Shown here: positions 8,055 through 24,100 of the stretch, one piece after another
How the letters are laid out: each line of letters starts with the position of its first letter
Numbering within the stretch: the stretch's first letter is position 1
NCBI RefSeq assembly: GCF_030403775.1
Contig: NZ_JAQMWQ010000013.1
Coordinates: 78,934-142,933, forward strand
Reading direction: 5' to 3'
Length of the DNA stretch: 64,000 nucleotides
Source of the DNA: Paenibacillus sp. BSR1-1
Lineage (GTDB): Bacteria; Bacillota; Bacilli; Bacillales; Cytobacillaceae
Position numbers and translations under genes: made by a program
The notes under the pieces: generated by a model
Seen by the model: only the letters and a program-made list of their open reading frames with translations
Database searches by the model: none
Told to the model about the DNA's origin: nothing

Positions 8055-9666
8055 GCACTTTCCCCTCCCCTAAAATCTTCTTAATATTTTCTTTAGCACG
8101 ATCGAAACGATGAATTCCATATGAACCGAAATCATCACCTGCTGCTTCCTTTATGACCGTCCAGGTGCTCCATAAGAAATCCTGGAAGATCTTATTCATT
8201 AAGATTCTTGTTTTGATCTCTTCCGTAACTTCTTCTCCCTTAAAGTAATGGGATAAGAACAATTCCTCGTCTTCAGGTGAAAACACACTTTCCATCGAAT
8301 GTGCCGCGATGTCCCACATTGGATCACTCAAGCCGCTGTATTCCCAGTCAATTAGATATAGTCTTTCGCCGCTTTTCACCATGTTTTCGGCAACAGGGTC
8401 AATATGGCAAGGGACAAACTGAATATTCATCGCTTTATAAATCCGTTCAATTTCCTTCACCTGACTGCGAACTTCCTCGTAGCCTTCATAAAATTGGCCT
8501 TCGGCATTGATGACTAATTGTTCATATTTATCCATTTCCTTAAATACATCCCACGTATTTTCCATAGGAATATTCGATTGATGCAGCGTGCGTAATCGGT
8601 CCGTCGTCAGCTCCATGATGTCTTCACGCTTACACATTTTTCCGTTTAACGTTTCGGCATTTGGAATAATCTCCGAAATCTTCACACCCGTTTCGGAATT
8701 AAAATAAATTAATGGCGAGTCGATGCCGATTTCACTGACAAGATTGGAATTGATTTTTTCTGCGAATCTATTAATCATGGCTTCCGTTCCAACGCCTGCA
8801 ATCCGCAGGACATAGTCCTTTTGATTCGTTAAGGTAATCTTGAAGTTTTTATTTGTCATTCCGCCAAAAGGAACAATGCTTTCAATCTCAGCTTCAGTTA
8901 CATTTAACGCTTTTGTGACCAGTTCATGAATTTGCTCTTTTTTAAATTGAGCTTCCCTGCGTTTTAATTTTGGCAGCACAACATTTCTGGCATTGATATA
9001 ATCTTCATTGGTATCGATATCCGTCCAGATTAAGTCATTCATTTTAACAAAGCCGACATTATACTCTCTTGCAACATCCAACAGTAAGTATTCATAGTTT
9101 AAATAAGGGTTTTTATTCTCTTTATATTCCTCTATCATTTTGGAAAAAACCTCAAAGGAAAGCTTACTGATGCCAACCATTTCGCCATCAATCCTATTAA
9201 ATTGCGCGATATCCTTTGAAATTTTGTATAAATAGCCGTTCTTTAACTCAACAAAAGCCTCAGCCCCGGATCCGCTTTCATTTGCAAGCAAAATGCAGGA
9301 CCTTTGGCTATTTTCGAGTAATTGATCAAAAGTCTCTTCCTCTGTGTAGATATCATGCTCCACCAAAAGAAAATCGCCTGTTATGTATTCTGCTGCACAG
9401 GCAAGCGATGCCATCGATCCCGTCCACTTGAACTTGTTGTTTTCGGCTAAATAAACTCCTTCAACATCCTTCAAGAAATCAAAAGATTCCTTCTTATAGC
9501 CTGTTACGATGACAATTTTTTCGATTCCTTTTTGCTTTAATAGATTTAGGTTTCTAGTTAATAAATTACTATTATCCAATTCAAGCAGGCTAACCGGCTC
9601 GTCAAAATCCACACTTTTTCCTGCCGCTAAAATAACCGCTTCACGTACTTTATATTGATTTTCCAT
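8038..9666 (-). CDS. Bifunctional nucleotidyltransferase-choline/ethanolamine kinase fusion (LicC-LicA-like)
   Basis: The 542-residue cytoplasmic protein joins an N-terminal nucleotidyltransferase domain (about 1-235; starts REAVILAAGKS, later WTDIDTNEDY) to a C-terminal choline kinase-like APH fold (about 250-540) with the phosphate-binding VPFGGMTNKNF, the catalytic HIDPVAEN loop and the metal-binding LIDWEYSG. LicA phosphorylates choline and LicC makes CDP-choline. The usual GxGxRLxPLTxxxPK signature is not conserved after LAAG (reads KSVDFDEPVSLLELD), so the cytidylyltransferase specificity is uncertain. GGGAGG lies 7 bases before the ATG. It is the first gene of the operon. Confidence 0.8.
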   Translation of the reverse strand: MENQYKVREAVILAAGKSVDFDEPVSLLELDNSNLLTRNLNLLKQKGIEKIVIVTGYKKESFDFLKDVEGVYLAENNKFKWTGSMASLACAAEYITGDFLLVEHDIYTEEETFDQLLENSQRSCILLANESGSGAEAFVELKNGYLYKISKDIAQFNRIDGEMVGISKLSFEVFSKMIEEYKENKNPYLNYEYLLLDVAREYNVGFVKMNDLIWTDIDTNEDYINARNVVLPKLKRREAQFKKEQIHELVTKALNVTEAEIESIVPFGGMTNKNFKITLTNQKDYVLRIAGVGTEAMINRFAEKINSNLVSEIGIDSPLIYFNSETGVKISEIIPNAETLNGKMCKREDIMELTTDRLRTLHQSNIPMENTWDVFKEMDKYEQLVINAEGQFYEGYEEVRSQVKEIERIYKAMNIQFVPCHIDPVAENMVKSGERLYLIDWEYSGLSDPMWDIAAHSMESVFSPEDEELFLSHYFKGEEVTEEIKTRILMNKIFQDFLWSTWTVIKEAAGDDFGSYGIHRFDRAKENIKKILGEGKVLEYKN

Positions 9667-9722
9667 GTGGTGCCTCCCAAATGTTCATTTTATGAATTAA
9701 TTCAATTTTTGAACTTATTATT

Positions 9723-9752
9723 ATCTTAGCAGTAAAACTGGGCTTTTGTAAA
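9723..9752 (-). promoter_or_regulatory. Candidate SigA promoter of the licCA operon
   Basis: On the minus strand TTTACA and TAAGAT are 18 bases apart, ending 57 bases upstream of the licCA start codon. The match is moderate. Confidence 0.4.
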
Positions 9753-9814
9753 TTAAATTTTTTCAAAAAATGTCGACATTTGGTGAGGCTTGTCCACAAA
9801 AAAATCCAATAAAT

Positions 9815-9845
9815 GCAAAAAACCCCTCCAAAAACTGGAGGGGTT
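9815..9845 (-). terminator. Terminator of the atp operon
   Basis: The 10-bp perfect stem AACCCCTCCA/TGGAGGGGTT with a five-base loop is followed on the minus strand by T6. It lies 15 bases beyond the atpC stop codon. Confidence 0.9.
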
Positions 9846-9859
9846 CCATTATATCCATA

Positions 9860-10267
<408 letters not shown>

Positions 10268-10285
10268 TTACCCTCCTGGCGCACT

Positions 10286-11769
<1,484 letters not shown>

Positions 11770-11823
11770 AAAAATTTATTTATACTGCAAGGCTGGCCTC
11801 ACGCCAACCTACTTTTAAGAAGA

Positions 11824-12687
<864 letters not shown>

Positions 12688-12718
12688 TCACCACCCTCAT
12701 TCAAAGAATGTTTAGCAT

Positions 12719-12742
12719 CAGCACCTTTTGAAAAAGGTGCTG
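12719..12742. other. Strong intercistronic hairpin between atpA and atpG
   Basis: The inverted repeat CAGCACCTTTT/AAAAGGTGCTG has a very short loop and lies 29 bases after the atpA stop codon. There is no U-run in the sense direction. Confidence 0.65.
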
Positions 12743-12770
12743 GTGCCGAAACTTATGTCAGACCCTATAC

Positions 12771-14294
<1,524 letters not shown>

Positions 14295-14338
14295 CTAAAT
14301 CTTTGCTTATTCTATTTGCTACATTCGACTTTGAGTGA

Positions 14339-14484
14339 TGTCCAGCTTCAGCTCCCAGCGACTAGTGTACTTCGCTCTTCTCCCTACGATAAGTCAACAT
14401 CGAATCGCTACGCTCTTCGTGTTTCCTTTATCTCAGTCGAAGCGCTCCAGTCCATACGTCGCTAAACGGTCGCTTCCGCTTTTC
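14339..14484. repeat. Imperfect palindromic intergenic element, diverged copy, inside the atp operon
   Basis: It begins GTCCAGCTTCAGCTCCCAGCG and ends CGCTTCCGCTTTTCG. These ends resemble the element at 53797-53917 (GTCTAGCTCCAGCGCC...GCGCTTCCGCTTTTC). The interior differs. It fills most of the atpH-atpA gap and may have been inserted there. Confidence 0.5.
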
Positions 14485-14487
14485 GTC

Positions 14488-15602
<1,115 letters not shown>

Positions 15603-15624
15603 TTAAAATAACAGACATAAATGA

Positions 15625-15652
15625 ATGGCGAAGTTTTTACGAGCTTCGCCAT
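15625..15652. other. Intercistronic hairpin between atpE and atpF
   Basis: The perfect 9-bp inverted repeat ATGGCGAAG/CTTCGCCAT begins 17 bases after the atpE stop codon. There is no sense-direction U-run. It may stabilise the abundant c-subunit message (inference). Confidence 0.6.
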
Positions 15653-15669
15653 CTGGAGTTTTTGTCATT

Positions 15670-15918
<249 letters not shown>

Positions 15919-15933
15919 TTATTATTTAATATA

Positions 15934-16653
<720 letters not shown>

Positions 16654-16668
16654 TCACCTCGCTTCCCA

Positions 16669-17043
16669 TTATTTATGTACATGCAACGCATGGTAAAAAT
16701 AATCTATCATAATGACAATATAGGATGTCATTAGTCCTACCACTACAAAAGCGATGTGGAAATACTCAGGGTATCGAAGTGCAATTACGCCCGCGATTCC
16801 GGCTGTCGCCATCCTTTGCAGCGACCCCAGGGAGCGTACCTTCTTCCCTTCTGAAACAGCTTTATCAAACTTTTCAGTCTTCCGCACCAACAACCAAAGA
16901 TTCAGGAAACTGAAAACAGTCCCAAGAATCAGTCCAAGAAACACTGTTTTGTACTCGGTGAAGCCCCAGCCAAGAACATAAATGGACAACAAGTAGAAAA
17001 TCCATTTCTTTTGCCTGTTGTACATCTTTCGAAAATCTGGCAT
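16669..17043 (-). CDS. atpI: ATP synthase assembly protein AtpI
   Basis: The 124-residue protein with about four hydrophobic segments (WIFYLLSIYVLGWGF, FLGLILGTVFSFLNLWLLV) matches AtpI, which helps assemble the c-ring. The ATG at 17043 gives MPDFRKMYNRQKKW and has AGGAGA about 10 bases upstream; a longer frame to 17154 would overlap the preceding gene. It starts two bases after the preceding AtpZ-like stop codon. Confidence 0.85.
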   Translation of the reverse strand: MPDFRKMYNRQKKWIFYLLSIYVLGWGFTEYKTVFLGLILGTVFSFLNLWLLVRKTEKFDKAVSEGKKVRSLGSLQRMATAGIAGVIALRYPEYFHIAFVVVGLMTSYIVIMIDYFYHALHVHK

Positions 17044-17045
17044 CG

Positions 17046-17270
17046 TTATTTTTCTCCTGAATAAAAATGGCGGATTGAAATCAGCATGGAATACGTTCCT
17101 GCTGCTAGTCCTAGAAGCAATCCGACTATTAAGAAAATGGGCTCGGTACCCCAATGTCTATCCAGCCATCTTCCTGCAAATATACCTATGAGAATGGAAC
17201 CAACTAACTGGGAGACAATTGCGGACATCAAAGCCATAGCTTGAAATGGGTTGCGGTTATTTTGACGCAT
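17046..17270 (-). CDS. atpZ: AtpZ/AtpI-family small membrane protein
   Basis: The 74-residue protein has two predicted membrane helices (about 10-32 and 42-63) with the GSILIGIFAGRWLDRHWGTEP motif typical of AtpZ, which acts with AtpI in ATP synthase assembly and has been linked to Mg2+/Ca2+ handling. The ATG at 17270 is 9 bases from GAGG; the GTG at 17285 is an alternative. It is the first gene of the operon and is tightly coupled to atpI. Confidence 0.75.
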   Translation of the reverse strand: MRQNNRNPFQAMALMSAIVSQLVGSILIGIFAGRWLDRHWGTEPIFLIVGLLLGLAAGTYSMLISIRHFYSGEK

Positions 17271-17375
17271 ACTATCGATCCTCACTCCAAGAGAATGTCA
17301 AGAGGGTAAGAGGTAAATTAATACGTCTAAAATGTATCAATTATGTGAAAACCCTATCATTTTACACCCTTTGTT

Positions 17376-17404
17376 AGCATACAATAGCGACTTGTCAAAG
17401 TCAA
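17376..17404 (-). promoter_or_regulatory. Candidate SigA promoter of the atp operon
   Basis: On the minus strand TTGACT and TATGCT are 17 bases apart, about 105 bp upstream of the atpZ start codon. Confidence 0.55.
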
Positions 17405-17560
17405 TGACTTTACGTGAAATATACCACAAACAATTTCCCATGATTTTTGGAAATTTTGGATTAAAGTTTCCACTACCATTGTATTGTAAATATTGAAGAA
17501 TTTTTGACCTTTTTGTGTCTATTTTGTGAACAATGTTTTCAGAAATTTCGGGAAATAATC

Positions 17561-19768
17561 CTAATTTGGGATCGTGATCATCGCCTCCATAAAATCCTCC
17601 CTGCCCGCCTTTTTAGCAAACACTTTTGCCAAGTATGTTCCCTTCGGCGGCAGCTGCTCTTCCGTGAGTACTTTTTCAAGCTGTCCTTTTTTTAAATTGG
17701 TGCCCGTATCGAGAAAACCAATGAACCTGTAATCCTCAGGGTTAAACAGAGCAATTCCGAATTCCTCTGCGCCGCCGGGCAAATACACTTCATATTTATA
17801 CTGCCCCGGCTGATCTCCCTCTCCAAAATCAAAGCCCATCACCCGCGGGTAATTAGGTTCCTCGAGTACATAGAGATAGGGAATTTGAACCTTGGCCGCC
17901 CCCGCCTGCAGACACAAGTATCCATCCTGGACCTTTCCTTTGAAAAGAGCAGGGTCCACCGTCAACTCCACCGTAACATCCTTAGTCTGCTTCGGCTCTA
18001 AGGTGAACGCTAGCGGCAGCCGCCATTCAAGCCCGTCGATATGGTGCGGGATATCAAACGTGTAACGGAGGGAGCGTCTGCTTGTGTTCTCTATCTTAAG
18101 GATGGACTTATGAACATCCTCTTCATGGAATTTGCCAAAATGAAGCGAGCTTGGCGTGACTAGCGATTCCGCCTTAACCGCCTCAGCCACCTGAATCCGT
18201 CCAGCCCCCTGTTCATAGGTGCGATATAAAGCAGCCGCTTTCGTTAATGGCTTAGCTGTATTCATCAAAGCCGCCTTAATTTGTTCCGGCGTCCAGTCCG
18301 GATGCGCCTGCTTTATCAGCGCACAGGCCCCGGCCACATGCGGCGCCGCCATACTTGTCCCCTGCAGGCTCAAGTATCCGCCCGGAATTGTCGAATTAAT
18401 CGCAACCCCCGGTGCAAGCAGGTCCGGCTTAATCTCCCACGTCCCCGTCACCGGCCCACGCGAGCTGAAGTCCGCCAGCCTGTCCACTTCCTCCGTGACC
18501 TCAAGCCTTGCTTGCACACTTCGTTTACTTAATTCTTTTTTCAAAAAGACTCCGTCACCCTTCGCAAGTGCTCCGACCGGGAGGGTCAGCTGAGTTTCCA
18601 GGTTCCCCATGAAGCTGCCGCTCATATTATTGTAGATTAACACGGCTCTTGCCCCGGCTTTGAGGGCATTTTCTGCCTTTTCGCTGAACATTATCGTGCC
18701 TCTTTTGATAAGCGCAATTTTGCCTTGAACGTTTTGAAGGTCCTGCGGCCGGCCGATGCCGCCATCGACTAATTCTACGGATCGGTCCAGTTTCCATTCA
18801 GCCGATCCCTCGAGCGGCTGAATCCGGAATTTATCCCGCGTTCCTTCTATTAATAATTTCGGTATTTTCATCGTCGGTGTCGAGGCCCCGACGGAGATGG
18901 CTTTTGAAGCGGTCCCTGGTGAACCGACCGTCCACACATTCGGACCGGAATTGCCGGAAGCCGCCACGGCAACGATTCCTTTCTCAACGGCCCGGTTAAG
19001 TGCAAGACTGATCGGAAGGTCAGGGCCGTTGATATCGTTCCCGAGTGAAAGATTCACGATATCGACCTTGTCCTTGATTGCCTGTTCAATCGCCGCGAGC
19101 ACCTGCTCCGTTGTCCCACCGCCGCCCGGGCCGAGTGCGCGGTATGCGACAATCTTTGCCTCGGGGGCAACACCTTTAATTTTTCCATTGGCAGCAATAA
19201 TTCCAGCAACATGGGTGCCGTGGATGGTCGCTCTGCCAATAGCCTTCGTTTCCATTGGGTCACGGTCATTGTCAACAAGGTCGTGGCCGCCGGCATAATT
19301 TCGCTGGAGGTCGGGGTGCGTATAATCGACGCCTGTATCAATAACGCCCACCTTAATCCCCTTCCCCGTTAACCGTTCGTTTTGTTCGTCAAAATACTTT
19401 CGTACTTCTTGGCCGCCAATAATTTTGACACTTTCCTCAGTTTCAGCCTGGTATTGGACAACGGGCGAGACATTCAGGATCCGTTTTTGTTGGGAGAGCT
19501 GCTCTATGCTTTCGGGGCTGCCTTCGATGGAAAATCCGTTGAGTGCCTCACGAAAAATACGGCGCAGCTTTACATGTTGATAAGGTTTGATCAGTTGTCT
19601 GATTTCCTGCTCAGATTGCGGCTGATCAAGAACCACAATGGCAACCGATGTTGTTTTTGGAATGGGTGGATGAATTAGGATTTTTGAAGGTTGAAAGGCT
19701 TGTGCATGCTGTAGTTTGTAAGATGCCGGAATTTGCAGAGCCAAGAGCAGGCATAATAGAAGTTTCAT
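17561..19768 (-). CDS. Secreted subtilisin-family serine protease (Vpr-like, with PA domain)
   Basis: The 735-residue protein has a signal peptide (about 1-23), an I9-like propeptide (about 40-105) and an S8 catalytic domain with Asp144 (VIDTGVDYTHPDL), His183 (HGTHVAG) and Ser472 (GTSMAAPH); Asn272 in SGNSG is the oxyanion residue. A protease-associated domain is inserted at about 340-415 (KIALIKRGTIMFSEKAENA). The last ~200 residues are beta-rich. The start codon overlaps the stop codon of the NERD gene by 4 bp (ATGA). GC content looks higher here than in nearby genes. Confidence 0.9.
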   Translation of the reverse strand: MKLLLCLLLALQIPASYKLQHAQAFQPSKILIHPPIPKTTSVAIVVLDQPQSEQEIRQLIKPYQHVKLRRIFREALNGFSIEGSPESIEQLSQQKRILNVSPVVQYQAETEESVKIIGGQEVRKYFDEQNERLTGKGIKVGVIDTGVDYTHPDLQRNYAGGHDLVDNDRDPMETKAIGRATIHGTHVAGIIAANGKIKGVAPEAKIVAYRALGPGGGGTTEQVLAAIEQAIKDKVDIVNLSLGNDINGPDLPISLALNRAVEKGIVAVAASGNSGPNVWTVGSPGTASKAISVGASTPTMKIPKLLIEGTRDKFRIQPLEGSAEWKLDRSVELVDGGIGRPQDLQNVQGKIALIKRGTIMFSEKAENALKAGARAVLIYNNMSGSFMGNLETQLTLPVGALAKGDGVFLKKELSKRSVQARLEVTEEVDRLADFSSRGPVTGTWEIKPDLLAPGVAINSTIPGGYLSLQGTSMAAPHVAGACALIKQAHPDWTPEQIKAALMNTAKPLTKAAALYRTYEQGAGRIQVAEAVKAESLVTPSSLHFGKFHEEDVHKSILKIENTSRRSLRYTFDIPHHIDGLEWRLPLAFTLEPKQTKDVTVELTVDPALFKGKVQDGYLCLQAGAAKVQIPYLYVLEEPNYPRVMGFDFGEGDQPGQYKYEVYLPGGAEEFGIALFNPEDYRFIGFLDTGTNLKKGQLEKVLTEEQLPPKGTYLAKVFAKKAGREDFMEAMITIPN

Positions 19769-20778
19769 GTGTAAATTTCCCCTTTTTTCATATCGTTTTC
19801 CTTGAGCGGGGAAAGTATGCAGCCCGGCGGGAGATAATATTGAGTGGTGCGTTTGCTGCCGGTGGAGGGGAGGTTGAGCGCACGCAATAAGTTTCCCGCT
19901 ATTCTACTTGAAGGTATACGAAGAAACTCACTAAATTGTTTCCGTGTGATCGTTTGATGGATTAACAGGAAGTCATCAACAGCTGGAAGATGGGCATTTT
20001 TTGAAGTGTGGTTGCAATATGAACAATGCCAATTTCCAGAATAATAATTCACATGAAAATTTTTACACTTGGGGCATTGAACTCCCGGATACAATTCGGT
20101 AAAGGAAAGATTGTAAGTTTGGAGAATATCCAGCATGAGGGGCTGATGGGCTTGTAAGAGGGCATCGGTAAGGTGAATAAGCTTCTTTTTGCTTAAATGT
20201 GGATTGGGATACTTCATTTCTAATTCTTTGATTTTTGTGATTAGTGATTCTCCATAAATTATATACTTAAAAATTTGTGTGTTATCAGGAGTTGTTTCTA
20301 TTAAGGTAGACGTTTTGCTAAACGTAACCAGATGTTCGATGGGATAACCTTTTATTTGGTTCTTGCTAAGCCAATTATGGAATTGCATTTTATGCCTCTT
20401 CACCTGTTCGATGGGGTTTGATATACCTTCCTCATTATTTTCATAAACTCTCGTTACCGAATTCGAGCCTTTTTTAAAGCATATTCTTCCTGAAATATTC
20501 TTGATTTCAACGATCAACCCAAAGTTCATGGTAAGGATGAGTAAATCCATTTGAAAATACTTTTTGTCCTTTATTCGCAGGCCGTGGAAAATATAATACG
20601 GCTCCTCAGGCAGTAATGACAGATAATACTCCACTTGTTTTTCACCATAATACCCCTTCATCCAGGACCTTAAATCTTTTTCAATAATTGGTCTTACCGG
20701 ATGATTTCTTGGCATCCGACTCAATAGCGCCATACATTGTAAAGCTTGATTTGGTACCCTCAATTCCAGGTAATTCAT
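19765..20778 (-). CDS. NERD-domain (nuclease-related) protein with C-terminal zinc ribbon
   Basis: The 337-residue protein has a NERD domain at about 40-160 (GEKQVEYYLSLL, then DLLILTMNFGLIVEIKNISGRI with the restriction-nuclease-like D...E-x-K pattern). Two CxxC pairs (CPKCKNFHVNYYSGNWHCSYC, about 244-264) form a putative zinc ribbon, and a short helical region follows. NERD proteins are thought to process DNA or RNA but their role is poorly defined. The stop codon overlaps the start of the secreted subtilase gene, so the two are co-translated. There is no signal peptide, so it should be cytoplasmic. Confidence 0.85.
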   Translation of the reverse strand: MNYLELRVPNQALQCMALLSRMPRNHPVRPIIEKDLRSWMKGYYGEKQVEYYLSLLPEEPYYIFHGLRIKDKKYFQMDLLILTMNFGLIVEIKNISGRICFKKGSNSVTRVYENNEEGISNPIEQVKRHKMQFHNWLSKNQIKGYPIEHLVTFSKTSTLIETTPDNTQIFKYIIYGESLITKIKELEMKYPNPHLSKKKLIHLTDALLQAHQPLMLDILQTYNLSFTELYPGVQCPKCKNFHVNYYSGNWHCSYCNHTSKNAHLPAVDDFLLIHQTITRKQFSEFLRIPSSRIAGNLLRALNLPSTGSKRTTQYYLPPGCILSPLKENDMKKGEIYT

Positions 20779-20878
20779 TCGCTTTTCACCTCATTTATAG
20801 AATTCAGTGGTAAATTCTCTTAAAATGTTCGATTTCCTGCCCGAATATTAAGGACAAATTGTGAATTTTGCGGTGGTT

Positions 20879-21024
20879 TGAGATTCTATTTTTAAGTTTG
20901 TCTATTTTTCGGGGAGTTTTGTCTATTTTTTTAGGGGTTTTGTCTATTTTTCAAGGTGCTTTGTCTATTTTTCAAAGGGTTTTGTCTATTTTTAAGCCAC
21001 ATTGTCTATTTAACCAATTTTTGT
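20879..21024. repeat. Intergenic tandem array, 21-bp period (7 units)
   Basis: The core GTCTATTTTT recurs at 20900, 20921, 20942, 20963, 20984 and, slightly changed, 21004, with a degenerate copy near 20879. Successive spacings are 21, 21, 21, 21 and 20. The gap 20779-21110 holds this array and the terminator of the next gene, and I see nothing else in it. It is closely related to the array at 57521-57609. Confidence 0.85.
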
Positions 21025-21061
21025 AAAAAACCAACCCCAAAAAGGGAACCCACTCCACAAA

Positions 21062-21098
21062 AAAACAAGCAGCCCCGGTCCCCCGGAACTGCGTGCTC
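21062..21098 (-). terminator. Terminator of the large choline-binding-repeat subtilase
   Basis: On the minus strand a GC-rich stem (GCAGTTCCGGGG / CCGGGGCTGC, imperfect) is followed by TTGTTTTTTT. It lies shortly after the stop codon at 21111. Confidence 0.75.
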
Positions 21099-21110
21099 AT
21101 AAACATACAA

Positions 21111-24100
21111 TTACTTAATCCAAGCCCCATCCTTACCAAGCTTATAGCCGTCAACTGTTGTGCTGTAAGCCATTTTGCCGGATTTCAGATTGAAGTAGTA
21201 CCACTTGCCGTTGATATACTTCCAGCCCGTTTCCATCGCGCCGCTGCCATTTAGGTGGTACCATTCGCCGCCTACCTTCAGCCAGCCTTTTTGCATTGCG
21301 CCGTGGCCATCCAAGTAGTACCATTTACCGCCATCAAGCACCCAGCCCGTTTTCATCGCGCCGCTGCCATCTAGGTAGTACCATTTGCCGCCGTCTAACA
21401 GCCAGCCCGTTTTCTTCACATCATCCACAAAGTAGAACCATGTGCCGTTATCTTGTACCCAGCCGTTTTTCACCACTGGCTTCGGATCAACAGGAACTGG
21501 ATCTGGATCCTTCACTTCGGCACGGTAAATGCTGATTTCCTTTGTTGTGACGTTTCCAGCGAAGTCAACAAGACGAAGGTTTACTTTGTTATCACCATGC
21601 TTGACTGGAACTGTGAACTCATAATCTGTGCTTGCAGGTGTCATGACATCCACCGGGCTCTTATATGGCTGCACAAATACTTGGTTGTCGCCCACAAATA
21701 ATGATAGGTAATTGTAGTTATCTTTTAAGGTTAACTGAACTTTAGCCTCATCGACATCATAGCCGACCTTATCAGAAGAATTCACAACGATTTCACCTGG
21801 AGTGGTATCGATAAATACTTCACGGCTGATGGAGAATTCCTTGCCAGCAACGTCTGTTACCACAACAGGAATCTTGTACTTGCCGTCCTTATCAAACTTC
21901 ACAGTTGCTGAGAAAGCGTACTGATTTTTCGCAGCATCGTAAGTAAGTGTTACATCTTTACCGTTTACTTGTGCTTTATCCACACCAAGATCATCTGTAA
22001 AGTAGCCGGATACTGGAACTTCAAGAGACTTATAGATTCCAGATGCAGCTGGATTCGATAGATAGATTAACGGAAGCGCTGTGTCGCCTGCCGCTGTTTT
22101 CGAACCGCCTACGTTTAAAGCATTATCAGTTGCAAAAACTTCAACAGATGTTTTCGCAGCTAATGGTGTCGCAAATTTATAGCTTGATGCAGTGCCAGCC
22201 ACAGTAGCTGTTAATTTTCCATCCACAAAAATGCTGTAAGATCTAACGCCTGTACCATTTTCTTCTGTAGTCCAGTTTACAGTCGATGCGGCATTATCAA
22301 AAGTGGCCTTCACTTTTGGTGCAGTCGTGTCGACATAGACTGGGATTTTCTTAGATTGGTAGGCCGCACCATCATAATCGATGACCGATTTGATTTCATA
22401 GTAGTACACACCGTCTTCTACCTTCTTGCCGCCAACTGTACCATCCCAGGCACGGCTTGCTTTGAAGGAATAAGTTGTACCACTTCCGCCATTGACGTAG
22501 TTTTTACGAACATCTTTTTCCAAGGCAACTGTACGAAGGAACTTGCCGTCTTTGTCGAGAACGTTGAACTTTGCTTCAGCTACGTTACGAACGAAGGATG
22601 GAAGCGGATAAATGGTATCCAATTTTCCGTCTGCATTCGGTGATACAGGATAATATTGTTTTCCAGCAACGGCAACTGGAGCAACGAAGGTTCCGGAAGC
22701 ACCAGAAAGCATTTCATTCCAGCCGGCAGCTAAGCCGAAGAAACGGTTTTCGCCAAGCTCTTTAAAGCCATCAACGATATCCGGACGATCCCATTTTCCA
22801 TAGAAGCCAACATATGGAATGTTCAATGTAGGCTCAAGCTTGTTGTTTGCATCTGTAAGAGTAACAAAGCCTTCTACAAAAATATCTTCTTTTAGATCAA
22901 GGGCAATTTTTTGGCCTGCCGCATCTAAGCCAGGAATTTTGGCATTTGAAAGATCTACGTTAACAGTAAAATCAATTGATTTACCCGCTGGAACAGTCAC
23001 TGTTTTAGGAGCATCGACCACAGCACCATCCATATTGCCGGCGATTAATGCATTCGTATCCTCTTTGCCTGCAGCTGCCTTCTGAATCGTATCCGTTAGT
23101 ACGTCTGTATTGACTGAATATGTTACCGATTTGTCGGAAACGTTTTTCGCGGTAAAGGTCATGCTAAACTGTTTAGACGTGAAATCCTTTAATTCTACTT
23201 TACCTTCGTTATTCGCTTTGTTGACCACATAAACTGGTGTGGAAACGGCGCCAAAGGTTTGCATCATCCCTGCACCTTGACGGCGAGGTGAGAATGGCTG
23301 GCCGTTTAAATCAACAATTTTATTCGAAGTGTTCATCAATAGAACCTTCGCTAAGTGAGTACGTTCGCCAGCTGATAAGCCTTTGAAACGATCGTCACCT
23401 TTTAGGTATTGCTGTACCAGGGCAGATCCGCCGGCAACATGTGGAGATGCCATCGAAGTACCGCTCATGTATTCGTACTTATCATTATTTACCGTAGAAT
23501 AAATATGTCCGCCAGGTGCCGTAATTTCAGGCTTTAGCTCAAGGCTCGGTGTTACCCCCCATGAAGTAAAGTCGGTCATGCGGCCGATTTCAGGGTCATC
23601 GGTTTTCTTTGTCTGAGCGACATGAAGAGTTGTATGACCAGCGGCAATCGCTGCTTCTAGCGCAAGACCTTGGTCACGCTTCACCATCATGAATGGAACA
23701 TGGAATTGTCCTTGGTTTTCAAGGAAGGTTGGCGCAGTACTGTTATAAACAATAATTCCAGCTGCCCCTGCTGCTGCGGCATTTTTTGCTTTGTCCACAA
23801 ATGTTAATTCTCCGCGCTGAACCACTACAATTTTGCCCTTTACATCCTTGCCGGCATAATCTTCCGGTTTGCCAAGCTTGCCGCCCAGGCTGACTACCTC
23901 TAACGTGCCGCCATTTTCAAGCGGCATCCAGTCATCTAGACCATAGCCAACAGCAGAGAAACCGTCTGCACCTTCAAGTGTAATCGTGTGCTGATATAAG
24001 TAGTTAAGGTTACCAGAAGCCGCAACCTGTAAGGAATCTGTATTCAACCCTGGTGCGCCGACTACCCCGATATCCGGGTTTTTCGCCCAAGGATTGGAAT

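Noticed and set aside
9771..9777. Spo0A box near the licCA promoter
   Set aside because: The word is the palindromic TGTCGACA rather than TGTCGAA, and it lies between the atp terminator and the promoter without a partner.
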